Origin: Acholoe squamosa
Taxonomy: Eukaryota > Annelida > Polychaeta > Phyllodocida > Polynoidae
Assembly (NCBI GenBank): GCA_949317995.1
Contig: OX439047.1
Location: 3,644,501-3,708,500, forward strand
Length of the DNA: 64,000 bases
Reading direction: 5' to 3'
Positions 56,263 through 64,000 of the stretch are shown piece by piece. The notes under the pieces were generated by a model. That model searched no databases, was not told where the DNA came from, and worked only from the letters and a program-made list of their open reading frames with translations. A program made the position numbers and the translations under genes. Positions within the stretch are counted from its first letter, which is position 1; each line of letters begins with the position of its first letter.

Positions 56263-56557
56263 ATAATTTCACCTGTTTTGTAATCTGTACACTGGAAAAT
56301 ATATAAAACAATAGCCTACTATTTTATTAATGAGCCAAATCGAAAGTAATGTAGGTCAATGTGCCGATAATAGGAGACAGGTGCTGATAATAGGTCGGAA
56401 AAAATAACTGCTGACTGAACAGTTATGATATCTCAAGGCCACAGAGTAGAAAAATTCCGAAAATTACCACTCTCCATGTTTGGCATCTATTAGATTTCAT
56501 ATATCTAAAACCGAACATCTGCTTGAGGATTTTTCAACAAAAGATTTCTGTTTACAG
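56263..56557. other. Short stretch upstream of the SWIM/YqaJ gene, nothing recognised
   Basis: AT-rich; it may hold upstream intron sequence of the following gene. Confidence 0.4.
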
Positions 56558-59513
56558 TGCAACAATGGCTCTTAGCATATCATATTGGGCCAACTACACC
56601 GCTGGGTTCACAAAAATGATGCGGAAGAGTGAGGCGGCAGTGAAGGCCAACCACGTCCTGACCTTTAGGGTCGATGATGATGTCATAACTAGCAACGTCA
56701 GGGCAAGTCAGCGTAATCTGATGTACAAGGTTGAGGTAAGAACACTGATAAGAGGAGTGATAAACAGTCAACTGAGGGTCATTGTGACTTGGGACATATT
56801 GGCATTACTTTGGATGGGTCAAGGGGACTCGGGACAGGTTGCTGTGATCATACTGTACTCGGGCGGGATGACTCACAGTGATGGAGGACGGGACACATAA
56901 GAAGGTTTTTACATCAGGCCATGTCCAGAATAAATAATAGTCTCAAAAGAACTAGTAACTTGTATTTAGTGTATAGTATATCATGACCCATTAATAATAA
57001 GTAAAATGGTGCATTGTTTTTACTCAGGAGTGCACTATTGGTCCATTGCAAAAAAAATCCCCTGTATGAAAGCTCATTTCTTCTCATTGTTACATAGATC
57101 ATAATAGATGGGACATATGGTGTGCTGCACTCATCGTGTCAGTGTGCCATGAAGATGTATAAATGTCACCATGTGGCAGCGGTATTACTGTACGGGTGAG
57201 TAAAACCTTAAAAAAGGCTGTACCCTTTTTTCCTGTTATGCTTGTTGTGAGACCTTTGTCTCAGTTTGCAGCTCTGTTCAATACAGAGAAAGGCCAGCCT
57301 ATATTAGTGGTGAAGCTACTAGTATTTTCTTAATTATAGATTTTCAAAAGTAGCCTGGACCCCCCCCCCCCCGTCTTCTTTATTTGATATATCGATTTCA
57401 TATGATTCAGGGTACTTAAAAACAAAAATGAGGAAATTCAGTTGACACTCACTACAGTGTAGCGACCAACCCGCATTTGTATATGATAAACTGAGTCAGA
57501 AAACAACAGATCTGTGCTTGTGGGACTGTCATGTGACTGAATATATAAGGTCAAAGGTCACTAATACATCTGTTTACTCCTTTATTATGTCATGCCTTTT
57601 TTAATTATTCATGATTGTTGTTTGCTGAATCCGTGAACAGGTTCAAGGATGCCACTAAGACAGACGTCAAGAACTCTTGGCTCGCAAGGCCAAAGACTGC
57701 AATCCCACGAGAGTTGCTGACAATCGCCGACATGTACAAGCGTCCAAAATCAGATTACAGGTCAGTTGCACGATTGTGATACCACTGTTTTGAATTTCTT
57801 ACTCATCAGGCATTTATGTAGATGTTATTATGCCTGTAGCTAAATTTTAAATAATCCTGTTATATTGTGATGAGTATATCATGACTCTGCGAAGAAAGAA
57901 TAACCATGACACTCACTTTTATGGCAGTGCCCTAGGGAGACCGGTCAATGACGGTGACAGGGCTTTCTTGTACGAAGGGCTATCAGCCCTAGGTCGATTC
58001 ACTGGTATAGTTACTGATTATACATGCACAAATCAAAAATTTCTTGCAATGTTCTGTTACGTTGTATCCTTTACTTTCACCGTTACATTTCTATGTGACA
58101 TTTAGCGCATATCTAACCATTTACATGTGCAATTTAAGGTTTAAATGTGTGTATTACGCACTGCACGGCCCTGTCAAAAGCCCTGAGTATTTGTCATTCA
58201 TCTAGGGGGGGGGGTCTCCCTTACTAAATTTAGATGTTTGGGAGGGGGGGGGCTATTATGCAATAATTTCTACATTTACAGTAATTGTATCTATTTCCAT
58301 TAGGACTTCACTGGATCCTCAGTTCAGAGCCTCCAGCCGGGGAGGCTCCACTGATCACACCGGTTGAGGATCTCCTTGCCAGTAGTGATTATGTAAACAG
58401 CAGCACACCTATGGCAACAATACGAAGGATGATGATAGTGCCCCAGGACATGGTCCAGAAGATCGCACATCAAACGGTTGGGCAGGGGAAAAACCCCATG
58501 TGGTCTGTTATACGGAAGTTGCGATTTACCTCCTCCAACTTTGGGGATATCCTTCCCTCTGCCCGGAAACAAGTGTAAGCCTGATGAACTTTTATTGTAA
58601 CTCATGAAGCTTTCTCTGAGCTCTTGTTTGACTATGGATATATTTTGGTCTCAATACTTTGATAATATGATTATTTTTATGTTTGATACAAGGAAAGTGT
58701 TGAATTATCTTTTATCTACAACATCTAAGCATGTGGAAATAACACAGCTTTACCAACGATTCTCTTTATTGCATGAGAGCAAGATTAATACAATCTCATC
58801 TGTACCAAGACTCTATATAGATTGAATCTCCATAAATTGTAACCGTACAGTACAAAGATCACATTTACATAATAAATCTTTACATTTCCTAATAATATTG
58901 TAAACTGTAACATTGAACAAGAACCTCATTACTTGGAATATAAGACTGCCACATGATTATTTATCCACATGTACAGCTTGACCGATAGCTTGAAGGCACG
59001 GTTGTCTTCCCCCTACAACCTAGAGGGTGTTGCTGCAGTAGCTTGGGGGAATAATCATGAGGAAAATGCTGTAGAGGCGTATATCAAGCTGGGTGCAGTA
59101 GTCAAACCAACAGGTAAAGGTTAACATCCCCCATGATGTAATTAAACATGTCAGTGAACTGCTTTTCACATGTAAGCCGTAATCTGCTGTATTTGCCTGA
59201 AATCTGTATATATGGTAGGCTCTCATTCAATAATGAAAACTGTAGTCCTAGAAAAAACATGTTTTTCAAACCTCTATTGCATAGTATCAAGTACCTAATC
59301 CATGTTCTTCTACAGGCATATGGCTGCATGAGAGTGGTGCCCTAGGCGCGTCACCGGATGGCCTGGTGACAAAACCCCCAAGTGCACCAGTCCACATGCA
59401 GACCCCTGAGGCTGCTTTCCTCAAGCCAGACCTCCTTGAGGTAAAGTGCCCTTTTGTGGCGCTCGACATGACTGTAGCCGAAGCTGTCGTCAAAACAAAG
59501 AACTTCTATGTTG
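56558..59513 (+). CDS. SWIM zinc-finger plus YqaJ-type nuclease, spliced, ISL2EU-transposon associated; 3' end missing
   Basis: Exons read from splice signals: 56558-56735 (ATG at 56565), 57098-57195, 57641-57760, 57895-58004, 58304-58574, 58977-59113 and 59316-59513; phases agree across all junctions. Exon 2 holds CQCAMKMYKCHH, a SWIM finger (CxCx6CxH). Exon 5 ends with a YqaJ-like GQGKNPMWSVIRKLRFTSSN block; exon 6 has AWGNNHEENAVEAY; exon 7 has SPDGLV and LLEVKCPF, the D..ExK nuclease core. YqaJ proteins are lambda-exonuclease-like enzymes. Eukaryotic copies occur as the second gene of ISL2EU transposons, and the convergent DDE transposase at 59711 fits that. The last exon ends with a donor at 59514, but no exon with the usual C-terminal Tyr/Gln motif is seen before the transposase, so the gene is probably truncated. 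Upstream exons may also be missing. Confidence 0.7.
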
Positions 59514-59710
59514 GTAGGTTTCTAAAATAGTTCTTTCTCTTTATTCTACCTTTACGAAAAAAGTATATTGAACTCATATATTTAAGGCACTGAACCCTGT
59601 ATGCCACACCCCTGGGCATACAATATGCCACAACTGTATACATCTCCTTTGAGATGCAAGAAAATATATCATGAAACTGCCCTTCTATCCTAGGTTTGTG
59701 AAAATTTACA

Positions 59711-60313
59711 TTAATATCCAAGCGGTACTTTTTTATTCGGTGAGCGAGAATGGATTTCATACTTCTCTGAGATCTCTTTCAACAGAGGAGCTTGCATGTT
59801 GACCAAGCAACAACAGACCTGAAAGATCTCTGAAGAAAGAGGTCTCAGGGAAGATCCAATATGGTCTAATATGGCAAAGTTCTTGATGCGCTCGTTAGCA
59901 CGCTCGACATGGATGCGAGCCCTGGCAATCTTGTAGCACATTTCAGCCTCTTTTGGTGTGAAGTAGGTTTTTCCTCGAAGAAAGGGAGGGTTGTTTAGGG
60001 ACACTCCTTCTGGGAGTTGATCCTTTACGGTAAAACCTTTATCTGCTAGGATAAGGTCACCTGCCTTGAACTGCTTAAGCATACCTGTGTGACGCACAAT
60101 TGCCACATCTGAAGTGCATCCTGGGTAAAGCTGGCTAACATAAACAATTGTCGCATTAGGTGCCACGCCTGTCACAGACTTTACTGTGTGGCGGCTTTTG
60201 TATGAACTGTAGGAAGCATTCTGCTTATCGAGGTCTGCTGGTATGTCTTGGGTGATTTCCGTTGCATCGATGGCAACCCTCGCCGACTTGAAATCGGTAA
60301 ATGATTTGGGCAT
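59711..60313 (-). pseudogene. DDE transposase (ISL2EU/DDE_Tnp_4-like), N-terminally truncated
   Basis: The frame is open from 60391 to 59711 on the minus strand, but the residues before the ATG at 60313 come from a GC-rich hairpin. From there about 200 residues match the catalytic part of the DDE_Tnp_4 family: AIDATEI (first Asp), YVSQLYPGCTSDVAIVR, ILADKGF (second Asp) and HVERANERIKNF (Glu). The N-terminal THAP/helix region expected in a full protein is absent; the hairpin and a TA run sit where it should continue. Convergent to the SWIM/YqaJ gene with 197 bases between. Probably inactive, unless the missing part is encoded by a distant exon. Confidence 0.8.
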
Positions 60314-60317
60314 TGAG

Positions 60318-60377
60318 CCCTCGGGGGGCTGTCTCCCCCTCGGGCTTCGCCCTCTGGGGAGACAGCCCCCCTCAGGG
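60318..60377. repeat. GC-rich perfect hairpin
   Basis: Perfect 16-base arms GGGGGGCTGTCTCCCC (60323-60338) and GGGGAGACAGCCCCCC (60356-60371), with an inner GGGC-TTC-GCCC stem. It breaks the transposase N-terminus and may be a small palindromic insertion. Confidence 0.8.
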
Positions 60378-60414
60378 TGGATCGATCCCAATGTACGCCA
60401 TGGTCGTTTAGTTC

Positions 60415-60416
<2 letters not shown>

Positions 60417-60463
<47 letters not shown>
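60417..60463. repeat. (TA)n microsatellite
   Basis: About 23 TA dinucleotides close to the hairpin. Confidence 0.95.
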
Positions 60464-60468
<5 letters not shown>

Positions 60469-61100
60469 CCACGATTCTGGCACCTCCCTCACTGTTATGC
60501 CCTCTTATGATATACCATTTTATTATTCCATAAATTCTAACATATTTTGTATTAATCAAAGAATATCTATGAAATTAATACAGAGGTTGGTTCTAAGAGC
60601 TATAAGAGCGCTCAAACTTTGTATAAGAGCGTTCATGCCCCACTGCACACCAGCCAGAGTCAGTTAGACAGAGTTTTCTGACATCAAAGGCTCCGACCTA
60701 ATGGTTCACTGCACAATATAATAAAAATGAGGGTCTCAGTGTGCGACCTCATGGTTCAGTGCACAAACTAATAACTTGTAAGTGAATGCAACCGGCCGTC
60801 ACGGGTGCCTGAGCACCGCTGACGCCGTCATGAGTGTCTGAGCACTCTAATAACTGAACAACGGGTTACATAAGCACGACGCCATAACCGTCCGGTTGCT
60901 CTAGCGTCGCTCCTGAGCGAGCTAGGTCAAATATCAAAACAGTTTTTAAAAGCCCATAATTAGACGGTCAGAATGAGCCCAAGATCAAGGCGGAACTCCC
61001 ATTATTAAGGAAGTTACGCCATGGAGACTGAATGGAGCTCCGAGTGCACTACAGACAAAGCGGCGGGAGTTACGCGCCTATCCAGCGGGCAGTTTAAACT
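60464..61100. other. Intergenic, no gene recognised
   Basis: Contains two short GTGCCTGAGCACC-like modules near 60803-60850 and otherwise unremarkable sequence. It becomes GC-richer toward the promoter-like site at 61116. Confidence 0.45.
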
Positions 61101-61109
61101 TGGCATATT

Positions 61110-61150
61110 CAACTCTGCGCATGCGCAAAATGGCGGCTGTAGCTGCGTAA
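61110..61150 (+). promoter_or_regulatory. NRF1 plus YY1-type core promoter
   Basis: TGCGCATGCGCA (61116-61127) is a full NRF1 palindrome. It abuts AAAATGGCGGC (61127-61137), the YY1 motif that often contains the start codon in housekeeping genes. The ATG at 61130 reads MAAVAA then TAA, unless the donor-like GC|GTAAAC at 61146 is used. This implies transcription rightward from here. The gene it serves is not identified. Confidence 0.5.
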
Positions 61151-61990
61151 ACGACCGAGTTATGAGGGTTTGAAGTTACAGAACCGACCAAGACAATGGG
61201 GGACACAGCGGCGCCCATGGGGGTCCTTTGTGCACCCAGTGACACATGAAAGGCTCCCCTCTAACAATTGTAGAGTTAGGCAGATGCTACTGGCCCCAGT
61301 CAGTCTGGAGGTGCTTTTCCAAGATTTGCTACAAATAGCCTGTCTGCACCTCCAGGAAGACAGAACACCAAGAACCGCTCTAGAGGTAACATCTCCAGTC
61401 ATCTCCTGCTACCTGCTATACCACTGCACTATGGTGAAACTATGCTAGACAGGCATTGGTTTCTATCATTAGTGGCCAGGGGGTATCTTCCTCAAGACTT
61501 CCACCAGAGGGTAAAGTTATTCATTATTACATTATTCCTCTAAGCAGCAGGCCAGGAGCTAGGTGTGGGAACCCACCTAGAACTATGCTGGACATTGTAT
61601 TATTATTACCTCACAGGTGGAGTGGAACAGAACATTATACTTTATAACCTACTGTATATTTACTGTATGTACAAATTACCTACATACTAACTACTGTATG
61701 ATTGATATTTCTTACATGTTGCCTAAAGCTGAATAAACCAGTGACAACTGGAAATAACACTATTTTATGAGAGCTTAATGTATTTACACTATATACCACT
61801 AGTCTTATGATATTTCTCATATGACAACTTGATCATGCACAATTACTAGTATGACAAAGTGGTGGAGAACATCCTACTAAGATCCCAAATTACCCAATGC
61901 TCTCTAAAAATTAAGCTGGCAACATTACTGAAAGAATCATACACACAGTAAACCCCACTCCACCCACCCAGTGACCTTGACACCATGCCC
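61151..61990. other. Transcribed leader or first exon region, unassigned
   Basis: A frame open from 61143 includes RQMLLAPVSLEVLFQDLLQI and ends at a possible donor (CTAGAG|GTAACA near 61386), which could be a coding exon of an unrecognised gene. AATAAA occurs at about 61731. TGGTGGAGAACATCC at 61860-61874 could be a retroelement primer site ahead of the gag ORF, but no LTR could be delimited. Confidence 0.3.
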
Positions 61991-62007
61991 ACCAAGGTCA
62001 CCAGTGA

Positions 62008-62680
62008 GATCTCCCACATACCAGTGAGATCTCACACACATCAATGAGATCTCCCACACATCAGTGAGATCTCCCACACATCAGTGAGATCTCCCACACG
62101 TCAGTGAGATCTCCCACACATCAGTGAGATCTCCCACACATCAGTGAGATCCCCCACACATCAATGAGATCTCCCACACATCAGTGAGATCTCCCACACA
62201 TCAGTGAGATCTCCCACACATCAGTGAGATCCCCCACACATCAATGAGATCTCCCACACATCAGTGAGATCTCCCACACATCAATGAGATCTCCCACACA
62301 TCAGTGAGATCTCCCACACATCAATGAGATCTCCCACACATCAGTGAGATCTCCCACACATCAATGAGATCTCCCACACGATCAGTGAGATCTCCCACAT
62401 ACCAGTGAGATCTCCCACACACCAATGAGATCTCCCACACGATCAGTGAGATCTCCCACATATCAGTGAGGTCTCCCACACGTCAGTGAGGTCTCCCACA
62501 CGTCAGTGAGGTCTCCCACACGTCAGTGAGGTCTCCCACACGTCAGTGAGGTCTCCCACACGTCAGTGAGGTCTCCCACACGTCAGTGAGGTCTCCCACA
62601 CGTCAGTGAGGTCTCCCACACGTCAGTGAGGTCTCCCACACGTCAGCGAGGTCTCCCACACGTCAGTGAGGTCCACCCCA
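62008..62680. repeat. Minisatellite H, about 34 copies of a 20-bp unit
   Basis: The unit is GAGATCTCCCACACATCAGT in the first part and GAGGTCTCCCACACGTCAGT in the last third, i.e. two homogenised blocks. It ends just inside the open frame of the following gag. Confidence 0.95.
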
Positions 62681-64000
62681 CGCATCAAGGTCTTATCAGT
62701 CAAGCTGGCAGAACAACACACAAAGACCTTACGTAGTCAGGGGCCTGTTGAAGAGGTCTCCCTCCCACCTAGATCTAGGAGGCCCACAGGAGGCAAATCA
62801 GCCTCCAGTACAACAGACCCACACTCAGTAGATCCCACACCACCCACCCTGTCTACTCAGGGAACAACCAGTTCTCAGGGATCCAACATTTCCCAGGGAT
62901 CCCTACAGGACGCCCAACTCACGCTATCTACCTCAGGGGAAGAAGGATCTGCCTCAGGGGGTGGATCCACACCCTCATCTAGATCCTCCACCCCAGCTCC
63001 GGCCTTTGACAGCCACTCCTCCAGAGACACTTCTCCCACACCCTCCATCATGGACACCGATGAAGGCCCCCAACCTAATCAGACAGCTGAAAAGATAAGG
63101 GCCTATGAGAAGGCCATCCAAGATGCAGTTACTGCCCTAGAGACCAACAAGTCCCAGCAGGAGGAAAGGGAGAGGATCCTCAACCAACAACTGGCAGAGA
63201 GGAATGCAGCAATAGATGCTCAACAAAAGGCCATGGAAGATCAGCGGAGGTCCCTGGAGAGACAACAACAACAGATAGCAGATCTCATGAAGATGGTATC
63301 ATCCCAGACCCCACAGCCTCCCACACCTGCCATCACACCTGTTGTCACACCATCTGCCTCTGGATCCAAGGATGACATCATAATCTCCATGGTGTCCAAC
63401 ATGACCAAACTCATAGACAGAAAACAACAGGATGACAGAAAGATCAGGCTACATGAGGTAACAAAACCCAAAACTTTTTCACACCCATCACCACTCATGT
63501 CAACAGCATTATTTATTGATCACAAATTCCCAGAATATCTGAAGGATAAGTACAAAGTAACAGACAGTGACACCATGGTGACATATTTACCCAAGTACCT
63601 TGAAGGACAAGCACTAGCTTGGTTTGAATCCTTCAGGGAAAGTGCCACACCTGATATGTTGACATGGACCAATGTAGTGAATAAATTAAAAGAGTATTTT
63701 GCTACTCGAGACAATATCATCTCAAGGACAGCACTCCGTGCACAAAAGGTAGATGAACCTGTCCTAGACTATGCATGCCATCTCAGGAAAGTGTGTAATG
63801 CCCAACGCCAAAGCGATGAAATCCTAAGCAAGGCATTTACCCAAGGCATGAGGCCCTGGATCTCTGTAGCTCTTGAGAACAAGAAAATAGACTCTTTTGA
63901 CCAAGCCCTAGACCTAGCCCTAGAGGTTGAGACCCAAGAAAGATCTAGGAAGGTGAGGGATGCAGAGTCTAACCCACAGCCTACTAAGAAGAAGGTCCAG
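62630..64000 (+). CDS. gag: Retrotransposon gag, partial (runs off the right edge)
   Basis: A frame is open from just inside minisatellite H to the window end (about 455 codons). The first ATG, at 63050, has a strong context (ATCATGG). Before it lie Ser/Thr/Pro/Gln-rich codons. After it come a Gln/Glu-rich coiled coil (about residues 15-85), a Pro-rich linker, and a region that fits the retrotransposon gag domain: YLEGQALAWFESF, then WTNVVNKLKEYFA, then AFTQGMRPWISVAL. A basic segment follows at the edge. Pol should lie beyond the window. It is unlike the gag at 37157-40243. The upstream low-complexity codons may be leader, not coding. Confidence 0.75.

Noticed and set aside
58604..58825. 73-codon frame after the fifth YqaJ exon
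   Set aside because: It lies in the intron between 58574 and 58977 and has no conserved motif.

Overview
This is a eukaryotic, repeat-dominated stretch, most likely from a marine invertebrate. Evidence for a eukaryote: spliced genes with GT..AG introns, three Ty3/Gypsy retroelements, a cut-and-paste transposon, MITE-like palindromes and kilobase-scale minisatellites. A GTGAGTGAGTGAG...TTTAACG repeat in one intron resembles repeats I associate with molluscan genomes, so a mollusc is my best guess, held loosely. No bacterial-type genes, CRISPR array, rRNA or tRNA were recognised.

Layout. 1-4267: 3' part of a Ty3/Gypsy element on + (the third ORF plus 3' LTR). 4268-5600: unknown ORF fragments and a repeat full of E2F-, CCAAT- and E-box-like motifs; a relative lies inverted at 43835-44760. 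5600-19800: dispersed palindromic repeats and four large minisatellites (units of about 40, 44, 42 and 27 bp). 19836-24218: a seven-exon host gene for an arylacetamide deacetylase-like esterase with a complete catalytic triad. 25000-27768: more palindromic repeats. 27769-40623: a complete, very young Ty3/Gypsy element on the minus strand. It has 364-bp LTRs that differ at one base, a 4-bp target duplication, a tRNA-His-type primer site, gag, pol and a third 1,169-codon ORF that does not look like env. 42111-42440: a 17-bp array. 42805-43135: a LINE tail.

44840-53197: a decayed + strand Gypsy element (pol with several frameshifts and stops, PPT and 3' LTR), split by a block of 30-bp and 41-bp minisatellites bounded by inverted arms. 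54344-56262: a local duplication, one copy of which carries a 294-bp palindromic insertion. 56558-60313: a spliced SWIM plus YqaJ nuclease gene facing a DDE transposase, the gene pair known from ISL2EU-type DNA transposons; both look damaged. 61100-61150: an NRF1/YY1-type promoter. 62008-62680: a 20-bp array. 62630-64000: the 5' part of a third retroelement gag ORF that runs off the window.

The most interesting item is the intact three-ORF Gypsy element. Its ORF3 carries two zinc-finger-like Cys/His clusters and a C-terminal coiled coil. ORF3 stays open in a second, diverged copy, and in the intact copy it is preceded by a promoter-like segment (CRE, TCTCGCGAGA, 12-bp stem).
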